Shown here: positions 16,768-24,047 of the stretch, in pieces
Layout: every line of letters begins with the position of its first letter
Position numbering within the stretch: the first letter of the stretch is position 1
From: CAWCGU01 sp963795195
Lineage (GTDB): Bacteria; Actinomycetota; Thermoleophilia; Solirubrobacterales; 70-9
NCBI GenBank assembly: GCA_963795195.1
Contig: CAWCGU010000006.1
Span: forward strand, 310,001-374,000
Direction of reading: 5' to 3'
DNA length: 64,000 bases
Position numbers and translations under genes: made by a program
The notes under the pieces: model-generated
What the model saw: the letters and a program-made list of their open reading frames with translations, nothing else
What the model was told of the DNA's origin: nothing
Database searches by the model: none

Positions 16768-17187
16768 CTAGGCCGCGGCCAGGTCGGGAAGCGCGCCGAT
16801 CTGCTGCAGGAGGCTCATCGTGTCGGCGAGCTCCCACTCCTCCTCGATCTTTCCGTCGCGGCAACGACTGATCGTGAGGCTGCTGAACTCCACGTCACGT
16901 CCGGTAGCCGGTGCCCCCATCAGGTCGCCTTCGTGCCGGCCGCGGATCGTGGTTCGAGTCGCGACGTAGTCGCCCTCGGTGAACTGGTGCTCGACTGTGA
17001 CGGCGAGACCCGCGAGCGCACTGCGGTAGCCCTCCACCATCTGGGTCAGACCCTCGACGCCGCGAACGCCCTCTGGGTGCAGGACGTAGTCTGGGCTCAC
17101 GACCTCGCGAAGCGCGTCGAATTGGCCCGCCGAGGCCTTCTCGAAGCACTCCCGCACGGCGGCCTCGTTCTGATCACTGTTGCTCAT
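16768..17187 (-). CDS. SnoaL-like/ester-cyclase-family protein
   Basis: The 139-residue NTF2-fold protein has the family features: N-terminal helix AVRECFEKASAGQFDALREV, then SPDYVLHPEGVRGVEGLTQM, and the pocket strands EHQFTEGDYVATRTTIRGRH, RDVEFSSLTISRCRDGKI. Relatives isomerise or cyclise polyketides or act on other small hydrophobic molecules. AAGGAGG lies 7 bases before the ATG. It follows the LuxR gene at 17285 in the same direction, with a palindrome in the 97-base gap, so it is probably that regulator's target or partner. Substrate is unknown. Confidence 0.85.
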   Translation of the reverse strand: MSNSDQNEAAVRECFEKASAGQFDALREVVSPDYVLHPEGVRGVEGLTQMVEGYRSALAGLAVTVEHQFTEGDYVATRTTIRGRHEGDLMGAPATGRDVEFSSLTISRCRDGKIEEEWELADTMSLLQQIGALPDLAAA

Positions 17188-17265
17188 GATGTCCTCCTTC
17201 GTCGGTTTCTGAGCCGCGTGTCGCGACCCGGAAGCAGGATCCCTGCGGCGGGCAGCGCCGGCAAC

Positions 17266-17277
17266 GGTAGGACTACC
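17266..17277. promoter_or_regulatory. Palindrome between LuxR gene and SnoaL-like gene
   Basis: GGTAG-GA-CTACC is a perfect palindrome of 5-bp arms, about 80 bases upstream of the SnoaL-like start. Position is equivalent to the sites at 10794 and 23988. Confidence 0.4.
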
Positions 17278-17284
17278 TATTCGG

Positions 17285-18936
17285 TCACTGGTCTTTCGAG
17301 CCCTCGCGCACGGCGTATGCGGCCGCTTCGGCCCGGCTGCGAAGACCGAGCTTCAAGAGGATGTTCGCGACGTGGTGCTCCGCTGTGCGTTTGCTGATGT
17401 AGAGGCGCTCGGCAATCTCGGCGTTCGGCAAACCCGCCGCCAGGAGCGCAAGCACCTCGCTCTCACGCTTGGTCAATGCTCCGGAGCCGCGGGGCCAACT
17501 GCGGCCGGCCACCCCCAGCTCGCGGAGCAGGCCAGCCGCTGCGTTCGCGTGCCCTGCCGCGCCCAGGCGCTCGAACGTCGCTAACGCCAGACGCGCCTCG
17601 ACGGCCGCAGCTTCAGGAGCTTCTGCCACGAGGACGCCCGCGAGCGCGAGCTGCGCCCGCCCCGCCTCGAACGGGAGACCGAGAGCGGCGAACTGCTCGA
17701 GCGCTTGCTTGAGCCGCGCGGTGGCACCTTCCTCCCCCCTGCGTCCAGCACGCATCCCGCGGCGAGCTCGGCGAGGGCGCCCGCCCACTCGCTGCCGGAA
17801 CCGTCGGCGAGGGCACCCAAACGAGCAAGCGTCTCACGCGCAGCGGCGACGTCATCGCCGGCCAGATTTATGCCGACGAGCAGCTCAAGCAGCGACGCCG
17901 ATCCTGGGTCGGCCGCGCCGGCGCCCTCAAGGCAAAGGGTTGCGAGATCCATCGCCAGCGAAATCTCGCCGCGCGCTAGAGCGATCGCTGCTCCCGAGCG
18001 CCTGGCGACTGGGTGCCACTCCGCCCCCTCCAAAAGACGCTCGGCTTCCTCGTAGCGGCCCTGTCGGACGCGGAGATCGGCGAGCCTGACGAGCGGGAAC
18101 ACCCGATCGCCTCGGTAGCCGTGCTCGAATGCCTGAACCGCGTCGAGCAGCTCGGTCTCGGCCTCTGGCCACCGCCCGAGTGCGGTCAGAATCCCGCCGT
18201 AATGGGTACGGCAGGTCGGCTGGACGAAGTGGCTCCACGTGACGTAGCGGTCGACGACGGACATCCACTCCTCGGCACGCCTGAGGTCGATGGCGTGCTC
18301 GCAGGCGCTTAGGAGTCGGCAGTAGATCTCTCCCACCGCGCCGTGTCCCGCAACCTCGCCCGACGCGACCGCGGCCATCGCTTGGTCGAGGAACCGCATG
18401 CCCTCGGCGACCCGCCCCGAGGCGACGTAGGTCTCGCCCAGCAGCGCGAGGGCATCGAACTCGAGGTCGGTGTCGCCGAAGCGCCGGGCGATCGCGAGCG
18501 CGGATGCAGCGAGCTTCTCGCGCTCGGCCGAGTCGCGCGAGAACGGCGCCCGGTCGAGGATCAGCCAGCCGTGCGCGGCACACTCCTCCACCTCCTCCAG
18601 CAAGCCCTCGGCGCGGGCGATCCAGCCGCTCGCCACGGCGAAGTTGCCGTGGAAGGTGCCATGGAGGAACCCAAGCCAGCGTGCCAGGTCCGCCGCCCTG
18701 ATGACGTCGCCGGCGTCGCAGGATGCGGCGAAGGCGCGCTCCTTCAGCTCGATTGCAAGGTCGTACTCGCCCTCGAAGTGGACCGCTTGGCTCAGGCCGT
18801 CGAGGGTCTCCGGTGTTTCAGCCTCGGCACACGCCCGCTCGAAGCAGCAGCGGGCGCGCTCCCAGTCGGCTGCGGCGAGGGCCTGCCAGCCGTCGCGTAC
18901 GAGATCGTCCAGGGCCTTGGTCCCCATGGGCAGCAT
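17285..18936 (-). pseudogene. LuxR-type regulator with TPR-like region, frameshift in a G6 run
   Basis: From the ATG at 18936 (MLPMGTKALDDLVRDGWQAL) about 400 residues of TPR-like helices read in one frame (CCFERACAEAETPETLDGL, YEEAERLLEGAEWHPVARR). At 17734-17739 a run of six G on the minus strand breaks the frame. With seven G the protein continues DAGGEGATARLKQALEQF to the LuxR DNA-binding domain (LTKRESEVLALLAAGLPN, TAEHHVANILLKLGL) and the stop at 17285, about 550 residues. It is a paralogue of 10824-12468. The homopolymer position allows three readings: dead gene, phase-variable switch, or sequencing error. Confidence 0.75.
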
Positions 18937-18956
18937 GATCCCAGAGGGGCGCGGTC

Positions 18957-18985
18957 CAGAGAAGAGCGGCTGATGTGTTGATGAT
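18957..18985 (-). repeat. tRNA-Gly 3'-end repeat, copy G
   Basis: The minus strand reads ACACATCAGCCGCTCTTCT; the exact core is at 18966-18975 (plus GCGGCTGATG). It lies about 25-30 bases upstream of the LuxR start, the same relation as copy B to the other LuxR gene. Confidence 0.5.
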
Positions 18986-19018
18986 CCGCTTCGCGGGGCG
19001 CGGGATACTGCAATCGCG

Positions 19019-19423
19019 GTGTCGCAGCAGAACGTGGAAATCATTCGCAAGTTCGTGGAGGCGTTCAACCGCGGGGACTTTGCATCTTGCCTCGAGGCGA
19101 TCGATCCCAATGTCGAGTGGTACCCCCCGCCTGACATCCCGAATGCCACGGTCGCCAACAGCCGTGATCAGCTGATTGCGAACTTTCAGGATTGGTTGGG
19201 AGCGTGGGATGACTACCGCTCGGTGCCCGAGGAGATACTCGAGGGAAGAAACGACACGGTTCTGGTGTTCGCCCGGGAATCAGGGCGAGGCAAGGACAGC
19301 GGTATCGAGGTGCACTCGCGCCGCATCACCGGGGTGTACGAGCTGTGCAACGGCAAAATCGTGCACTTCAGGGCCTATCTCAATCGAGTCGAAGCGCTCG
19401 AAGCAGCCGGGCTTCGCGCATAG
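19019..19423 (+). CDS. SnoaL-like (NTF2-fold) protein
   Basis: The 134-residue protein starts at GTG with the typical MSQQNVEIIRKFVEAFNRGD helix, then IDPNVEWYPPPDIPNATVAN and the pocket strands NDTVLVFARESGRGKDSG, IEVHSRRITGVYELCNGKIV, and ends RVEALEAAGL. This is the most complete member of a subfamily of which relics lie at 13455 and 16296. It is divergent from the LuxR gene at 18936; the shared 82-base gap holds repeat G. The role is probably binding or converting a small hydrophobic molecule. Confidence 0.85.
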   Translation: MSQQNVEIIRKFVEAFNRGDFASCLEAIDPNVEWYPPPDIPNATVANSRDQLIANFQDWLGAWDDYRSVPEEILEGRNDTVLVFARESGRGKDSGIEVHSRRITGVYELCNGKIVHFRAYLNRVEALEAAGLRA

Positions 19424-19465
19424 CCGGCGCTGTCGCCCAACCCACGCCCGCTTGGGTCGTGGAAG

Positions 19466-19564
19466 GGCGCGGAAAAGGAGCGGCTGATGTGTACGAATTC
19501 CCCGCCATCTGGCTTGGGGATGCGGTTCGCGCGTGTGCTGCTACCAGCTGTGCTACCAACTGCG
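19466..19564 (-). repeat. tRNA-Gly-derived repeat, copy D (near-full-length tRNA pseudogene)
   Basis: Reading the minus strand from 19563, GCAGTTGGTAGCACAGCTGG resembles the 5' half of the intact tRNA-Gly (GCGGCTGTAGCTCAGTTGG). A degenerate anticodon region and a T-arm-like GGGGAATTCGTACAC follow, and then the acceptor end ATCAGCCGC at 19480-19488. Total length is about 84 nt, as for a tRNA. The cloverleaf no longer pairs, so it is not functional. The rest of 19424-19801 has no gene I can support. Confidence 0.6.
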
Positions 19565-19741
19565 TGCCGCCTCGGCCACGCGACCTGTGGTAGCGGGGAT
19601 TGCCAAGCTCGTCGCCACTCCAGCCCAACTCGGTGGTCGCGAGAAGCGCGGCGACCGAGTGATGCATATCTCGGAAGGCGCCGCTCGAAGGGCAGGGACT
19701 CGGTAAACGTGAGGCCGCCGGGGGCACGGATCTTGACCTTC

Positions 19742-19767
19742 CCGGCGCCCGTTCAGTTGGGCGCCGG
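19742..19767 (-). terminator. Terminator of the collagen-like gene
   Basis: CCGGCGCCC and GGGCGCCGG form a 9-bp perfect stem with an 8-base loop, 35 bases after the stop at 19802. Confidence 0.65.
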
Positions 19768-19801
19768 CCTTCGCAACAAAATCTCGAGCGTTTCCGGATT
19801 G

Positions 19802-20479
19802 CTACGGGATCACGATCGTGAAGGCCACGTCGTTGGCCGCGACCGCCGGGCCGACCGCCGTAGCGTTGTTCGTGCCGGCGCCCGCGTTGACCGTGATGCT
19901 CGGCTGTCGTTCGGTGACCACCGCGAAGCCTTGGTCCGAGGGCCCGCAACCGCTGCCCTCACTCGTCATCGCCGTTGCATTGCCCTCCGGATTCATCGTG
20001 TTGCTGAAATCGAGCGTCACCGCCGCCGGCGTTCCGATGGCGTTGATTCCCGGCGCGGTCACGCAGTACGACCCCGGGTCGTCGCGGGTCACGCTCGAGA
20101 TCCCGGTGTCGTTGTCGAAGCGGCAGGTGCCCGGCGTGGCCGTGCAGGTGCCGGGGTTCACATGGGCGTAGGCGCGTGCGGTCCCCCGCAAACCCTGAAT
20201 CCCCTGCTCACCCTGATCTCCCTTGACGCCCTGCGGGCCCGGCTCACCCGCTGGTCCGACCTGACTCCAGGTGACGGGCTTCTCGCTCTTGCCGCACTTC
20301 CTGCCCTTCTTGAGGTCAAGATCACCCGACCTCTTCTCAAAGCAGGCGTCAATATCGGCGTCGTTGCCAACGGGATCGAAAGCCGCGTACGCGGCCCCTC
20401 CCGCGAGTGCCAGGAAGAGCGCTAAAGCACCGATCCACTGGTTGCGTAGGTGCGCATGAATCCGCCCCACCACGATCAC
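19802..20479 (-). CDS. Secreted collagen-like protein
   Basis: The 225-residue protein opens with a signal anchor (LRNQWIGALALFLALAGGAAYA) and the Cys-pair module FDPVGNDADIDACFEKRSGD, CGKSEKPVTW shared with 13695-14498. About eight Gly-X-Y triplets follow (GPAGEPGPQGVKGDQGEQG), then a beta-rich C-terminal domain with several Cys (CTATPGTCRFDNDTG). Short bacterial collagen stalks hold a globular head at the cell surface. The GTG start overlaps the stop of the upstream SnoaL-like gene (GTGA), so translation is coupled. Confidence 0.8.
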   Translation of the reverse strand: MIVVGRIHAHLRNQWIGALALFLALAGGAAYAAFDPVGNDADIDACFEKRSGDLDLKKGRKCGKSEKPVTWSQVGPAGEPGPQGVKGDQGEQGIQGLRGTARAYAHVNPGTCTATPGTCRFDNDTGISSVTRDDPGSYCVTAPGINAIGTPAAVTLDFSNTMNPEGNATAMTSEGSGCGPSDQGFAVVTERQPSITVNAGAGTNNATAVGPAVAANDVAFTIVIP

Positions 20480-20886
20480 GATCCTTCGTCGCTCAATCCC
20501 GCGTCGGCGCGTGCATCAGCGACCTGCGGGTGCATCTGAAACGCGACGGCCTTTCCTTCGCGCAACTCGATCAAATGCGCGAAGGGCATCTCGACCTGGA
20601 CCCCGCTCTCGCGCCCGCGCAGTCGAGCCGCGCAAATGGCCAACACCCGGCCGTCGGGCGCCTCGATCAGGCCCTCCGGATTGAAGTGAATCTCGCCGAA
20701 TGCTTCGTCCAACAGGCGAAACCACTCGCGGACGCCGGCGTGACCGTGGAACACGCCGGCGATCGGCGAGTCGGACGGGTTGCGCCACTCGACCGCCGGA
20801 TCGAGAAACGCGAGGATGCCCTCGACCCCGTCGGACTCGTAGGCCTCGTAGCCGCGTCGCACGAATTCAATCACTTCGGAGGGCAT
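20476..20886 (-). CDS. SnoaL-like (NTF2-fold) protein
   Basis: The 136-residue protein shows VIEFVRRGYEAYESDGVEGI, FLDPAVEWRNPSDSPIAGVF, FHGHAGVREWFRLLDEAF and the closing strands EMPFAHLIELREGKAVAFQM of the family. It precedes and overlaps the collagen-like gene by 4 bases, an odd pairing of a small-molecule-type fold with a surface protein. It differs clearly from the 16768 and 19019 relatives, so it is not a recent duplicate. Confidence 0.83.
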   Translation of the reverse strand: MPSEVIEFVRRGYEAYESDGVEGILAFLDPAVEWRNPSDSPIAGVFHGHAGVREWFRLLDEAFGEIHFNPEGLIEAPDGRVLAICAARLRGRESGVQVEMPFAHLIELREGKAVAFQMHPQVADARADAGLSDEGS

Positions 20887-20922
20887 CGTTCACTTCGCCT
20901 CAGCTGTCACGAGAGATGAGAC

Positions 20923-21168
20923 TTAGGCGGGCAGCCCTTTTGCGCTGCCCTCGTTGAGCGCGTGGTACTCGTTGCTGCTGATCGCTCCGGCGGCGCCGTC
21001 GACGAGGTTCCTCACCGTGTCGACGGAATCGGACTTGAAGACGCAGACGCCCCGGGTGCCGTCAGTGCTCGGAGCGACGATTGACAACTCGGTTCCCTCC
21101 GGCAGCTCCAGCTGAGCGCCCCAGAACGCGTCCGGGTCGGATACCGAGTGAATTGCGATGACATGCAT
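20923..21168 (-). CDS. Small alpha/beta protein, divergent partner of the HxlR regulator
   Basis: The 81-residue protein (MHVIAIHSVSDPDAFWGAQL, CVFKSDSVDTVRNLVDGAAG) shares layout and the FKSDSV/WEADSV motif with 10398-10694. AAAGGA lies 5 bases before the ATG at 21168. It is transcribed away from the HxlR-type regulator gene with a 12-bp inverted repeat in the intergenic region. Function unknown. Confidence 0.72.
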   Translation of the reverse strand: MHVIAIHSVSDPDAFWGAQLELPEGTELSIVAPSTDGTRGVCVFKSDSVDTVRNLVDGAAGAISSNEYHALNEGSAKGLPA

Positions 21169-21241
21169 ATTTTCCTTTCGTCTGGCCTCAGCCCGCTGCC
21201 GAGTGGCCTTGTGGATGAAAGCTTCTCTCCAGACGCGATCC

Positions 21242-21270
21242 CGATCAACTGCAAAATCTGCAGTTGATCG
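21242..21270. promoter_or_regulatory. 12-bp perfect inverted repeat in the divergent promoter region (HxlR operator candidate)
   Basis: CGATCAACTGCA and TGCAGTTGATCG are perfect arms separated by AAATC, ending 28 bases before the HxlR ATG and about 75 bases upstream of the divergent gene. Arm length and centre fit the dimeric winged-helix HxlR regulators, which typically sit between divergent genes. Confidence 0.7.
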
Positions 21271-21297
21271 CGGCTGGCCCGGCGTTAGGCTTCGTCC

Positions 21298-22005
21298 ATG
21301 TCGAGCTACGGCCAGTTCTGTCCGATCGCACAGGCGGCCGAGGTGCTCACGGAGCGCTGGACGCCGCTGGTGATCCGCGAGCTGGCGCTCGTCGGCAGCC
21401 ACCGCTTCAACGACATCCAGCGCGGAGTCCCGCTGATGTCCTCGTCGCTGCTCACCAGGCGCCTACGCCAACTCGAGCAGGCGGGAATCGTGGAGCGCCG
21501 ACAGCGCCCAAACGACAAGGGCAGCGAGTATCACCTGACTCCCGCCGGCGAGGAGCTTGGGCCGGTCGTCGCGCAAATGGGCATCTGGAGCGAGCGCTGG
21601 CTGAGACGGCCGATCTTCGAGGAGACGCCAGACACCGGGCTGCTCATGTGGTGGATGCGAGGCACAGTCAAGACCGACGCGCTGCCCGCCGGCCGCACCG
21701 TGATCCATTTCCGCTTTCGCGGCGCCCCCGAGAAGCTGCGCTACTTCTGGCTTGTACTTCCCGAGGCGGACTTGTGCCTGAGCGATCCCGGGTTCGGTGT
21801 CGACATCACCGTTCGCAGCGACCCGACCACGCTGACCGCCGTCTGGATGGGAGACGCCGACCTGGGGGCGGCGCTGGCCAGGCGCACGATCAAACTCGAA
21901 GGCCCCGAGCATCTCGTGCGCTCCTTCCCGAAGTGGTTCGGACTGCACCCGCTGTCCGCCGGCGTCGAGCGGCCCGCCAGTCGGCCGCGACTCGCCCACG
22001 CTTAG
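21298..22005 (+). CDS. HxlR-family transcriptional regulator with C-terminal ligand-type domain
   Basis: The 235-residue protein starts with the HxlR winged helix: YGQFCPIAQAAEVLTERWTP, LVIRELALVGSHRFNDIQRG, SSSLLTRRLRQLEQAGIVER and the wing GSEYHLTPAGEEL. The C-terminal 130 residues (HFRFRGAPEKLRYFWLVLPE, VDITVRSDPTTLTAVWMGD) resemble the SCP2-like lipid-binding domain attached to some actinobacterial HxlR proteins. One Cys (C8) is at the position used for redox or aldehyde sensing in relatives. It probably represses itself and the divergent gene through the adjacent inverted repeat. Confidence 0.85.
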   Translation: MSSYGQFCPIAQAAEVLTERWTPLVIRELALVGSHRFNDIQRGVPLMSSSLLTRRLRQLEQAGIVERRQRPNDKGSEYHLTPAGEELGPVVAQMGIWSERWLRRPIFEETPDTGLLMWWMRGTVKTDALPAGRTVIHFRFRGAPEKLRYFWLVLPEADLCLSDPGFGVDITVRSDPTTLTAVWMGDADLGAALARRTIKLEGPEHLVRSFPKWFGLHPLSAGVERPASRPRLAHA

Positions 22006-22075
22006 CGAGCGAGCCGAGTTCCCGGGTCGCGCTGTCGCAAAGCGCGAGGAGCGGCGGCGCGCCTGTGCTCGCACT

Positions 22076-22109
22076 CTCTGCTGCTAACTAGCTGAGCTAC
22101 CACCCGCGC
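22076..22109 (-). other. tRNA 5'-half-like fragment
   Basis: On the minus strand GCGGGTGGTAGCTCAGCTAG, TTAGCAGC resembles an acceptor 5' strand plus D arm, close to the tRNA-Gly 5' half (GCGGCTGTAGCTCAGTTGG). No anticodon or T arm follows. The rest of 22006-22211 shows nothing else. Confidence 0.4.
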
Positions 22110-22211
22110 ACTCGACGCGCACCCCTGCGCGAGCCAGCCGAGTCCGCCTGTGTCGCTGTGGATGACGAAACCGGAACGGTTGCGCCCGAACAACCGCCAC
22201 CGCTTCGGACG

Positions 22212-22673
22212 TCATGATGCCGCCTCCGACTCAAGCAGCCCTTTCAGCGTCTGCGCGTCCGTTCGCCGCTGCCGGCGCAACCAGCGCGTGAGGTAGGGCC
22301 GGAGCAGCACCATGGTTCCGCTCAGCTCGGGTTGGTAGCGGCTGACGAGCAGCGTGCGACCCTCTCCGGCAGCGGCGAGCTCATGCGAGCCACGAGGCCG
22401 CACGCCGCCCCCCATCCATGGCAGCGGCGGACCGTCCCAGGCGATCCTCCGCGGTGGCTCCCACTGGATGGTCTCCCAAGTCGCCGAGCGATCGCCCTGG
22501 ACCGTGTAGCGGACTACGGTCCCAAGGCCGGTCGGGCCTTCCGACTCCTTGCTGGTCGCCTCGAACTCCCCAATCCACAGGGCGATCCGATCGATGTCCA
22601 CGATGAACGACCAAACCGCCTGCGGTGGCCGCTCGATCTCGACCTCAACGATTACCTCGATACTTGATTTCAA
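22212..22673 (-). CDS. SRPBCC-fold (polyketide cyclase/dehydrase-like) protein
   Basis: The 153-residue protein has the START/SRPBCC pattern: VEVEIERPPQAVWSFIVDID, WIGEFEATSKESEGPTGLGT, WEPPRRIAW and a long C-terminal helix (RPYLTRWLRRQRRTDAQTLK). The fold binds hydrophobic ligands in a deep cavity. AAAGGAG lies 10 bases before the ATG. It is the gene downstream of the flavin monooxygenase in the same direction (72-base gap), so it may act on the same substrate. Confidence 0.82.
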   Translation of the reverse strand: MKSSIEVIVEVEIERPPQAVWSFIVDIDRIALWIGEFEATSKESEGPTGLGTVVRYTVQGDRSATWETIQWEPPRRIAWDGPPLPWMGGGVRPRGSHELAAAGEGRTLLVSRYQPELSGTMVLLRPYLTRWLRRQRRTDAQTLKGLLESEAAS

Positions 22674-22745
22674 CGCTGCTCCTTTCGACTTCTCGCGCGA
22701 AGCCTCACTGTGAGTCGGCCACTGGTCAGGTTGCGTCGCGCTGCA

Positions 22746-23918
22746 TCAGACCCGGTGGGCCTTTTCTCGGTGGCGTGATGTCTTGCCCGCCACACGAAGC
22801 TCTCGCGCGATCGCTCTGGCTACACGCTTCGCCTCCTTGGCCATGTAGCCGAGCGCGCCGGGACGTGGCACGTAGCCGATGAACCGCAGGCCGGGCGCCG
22901 CCGGTTCCGTGCCGAGCTTCCGGGGGACGCCTCGCTCGTCGAGGACGTCGAGGTGCCCAACGAGCGGCGCGAGCACTCGCCGGTAACCGGTCGCGCAGAT
23001 CACGGCGTCGGGCTCGACGCGTGTGCCGCCGGCAATGCGCGCGCCGGCGAAGTCGAGTGACTGTACCCCGCCGACAACCTCAATCTGCCCGGCCCTGATC
23101 GCGTCGATTGCCTCCTTGTCGACGATCGTAGGACCTGCTCCGAGCCGGCGCAGGCGCGACATCGGGCCCTCTCCGGGCACCGGCAACCCGAGCTCGGTCA
23201 GGTCGCCGATGTCCACGCGTCGCCCAATGCGGGCGACAGCGTCCGCGACTCGCACGGGAACGTGCAGCAACGCAACCCCGAGAATGTCGCCTGGCAATCC
23301 GCCCGGGCCCTCGCGCAGGAGGATGTTCGGCGGCGTGCGCACCGACAGCCATACCTTCGCCGCGCCACCCTGGGCGAGGTCGTGGGCGATCTCCATTCCC
23401 GAGCAGCCGGGGCCCACCACGAGCACCGGCTTGTCCTGGAACGGGCCCGGATTCCGGTAATCGCACGAGTGCAGGAGCTGCCCTCCGAAGCTCTCGCGCC
23501 CGCCCCAATCCGGGACGAACGGGACCTGCTCGTAGCCGGTCGCGACGACCACCTGCGCCCCCTGTATGTCGCCCGCCGAGCTTCGCACGCGCCAGCCGTC
23601 GCTGTCGGGGTCGATCCGCTCCACGTGCGTCCCCAGGCGCAGGTCGATCCCGTCTTCGTGGGCGTGGCGCTCGAGGTGCTCGATGAGCTGGTCGCGCGAG
23701 GGGAACATCGGCGTCCCCTTCGGGAATGGCCGGTCGGGCAGATGTGAAAACGGGCGGCACGTGTTTAGCCGCAACCGGTCGTAGCGGCGACGCCAGGACG
23801 AGCCGACCCGGTCAGCCCGGTCGAGCAGCAGCGGTCGAACGCCCAGGTCTTTCAGCGCCAGGGCCGCCGAGAGCCCCGCCGGTCCTGCGCCGACCACCAC
23901 GAGTGGGTGACCGTCCAT
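22746..23918 (-). CDS. Flavin-containing monooxygenase-like FAD/NAD(P)-binding oxidoreductase
   Basis: The 390-residue protein has an N-terminal FAD Rossmann motif (VVVGAGPAGLSAALAL), the FMO-like segment RLRLNTCRPFSHLPDRPFP, a second dinucleotide-binding site for NADPH (VLVVGPGCSGMEIAHDLA) and the C-terminal VICATGYRRVLAPL. It would oxygenate or oxidise a small molecule. The ATG at 23918 is chosen next to the conserved start; a TTG at 23954 gives 12 extra residues. It lies downstream of the LuxR/ATPase gene, and a 23-bp site shared with the far side of that gene lies about 70 bases upstream. Confidence 0.84.
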   Translation of the reverse strand: MDGHPLVVVGAGPAGLSAALALKDLGVRPLLLDRADRVGSSWRRRYDRLRLNTCRPFSHLPDRPFPKGTPMFPSRDQLIEHLERHAHEDGIDLRLGTHVERIDPDSDGWRVRSSAGDIQGAQVVVATGYEQVPFVPDWGGRESFGGQLLHSCDYRNPGPFQDKPVLVVGPGCSGMEIAHDLAQGGAAKVWLSVRTPPNILLREGPGGLPGDILGVALLHVPVRVADAVARIGRRVDIGDLTELGLPVPGEGPMSRLRRLGAGPTIVDKEAIDAIRAGQIEVVGGVQSLDFAGARIAGGTRVEPDAVICATGYRRVLAPLVGHLDVLDERGVPRKLGTEPAAPGLRFIGYVPRPGALGYMAKEAKRVARAIARELRVAGKTSRHREKAHRV

Positions 23919-23987
23919 ATCCGCTTCTCGTGCGGGCGCTCGGAACATCGGCAAGGCGCACTCTGCCTACGCGCCGCGGCGCCGGGT

Positions 23988-24010
23988 ATGGGGGACATCC
24001 CTACTTCTGC
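23988..24010 (-). promoter_or_regulatory. 23-bp operator candidate, copy 1
   Basis: The minus strand reads GCAGAAGTAGGGAT, two bases, then CCCCCAT. The centre GGGATGTCCC is a perfect palindrome. A 21/23 match lies at 27076-27098 on the plus strand. Each copy points toward the gene it precedes, and together they bracket the LuxR/ATPase regulator. Confidence 0.6.
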
Positions 24011-24047
24011 GCGACGCAGGTCCGCCGCTTGGACGGCGCTTTTCCGC

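Noticed and set aside
9231..19564. Spaced tRNA-like repeats as a CRISPR array
   Set aside because: Copies are kilobases apart, unequal in length and separated by genes, with no cas genes.
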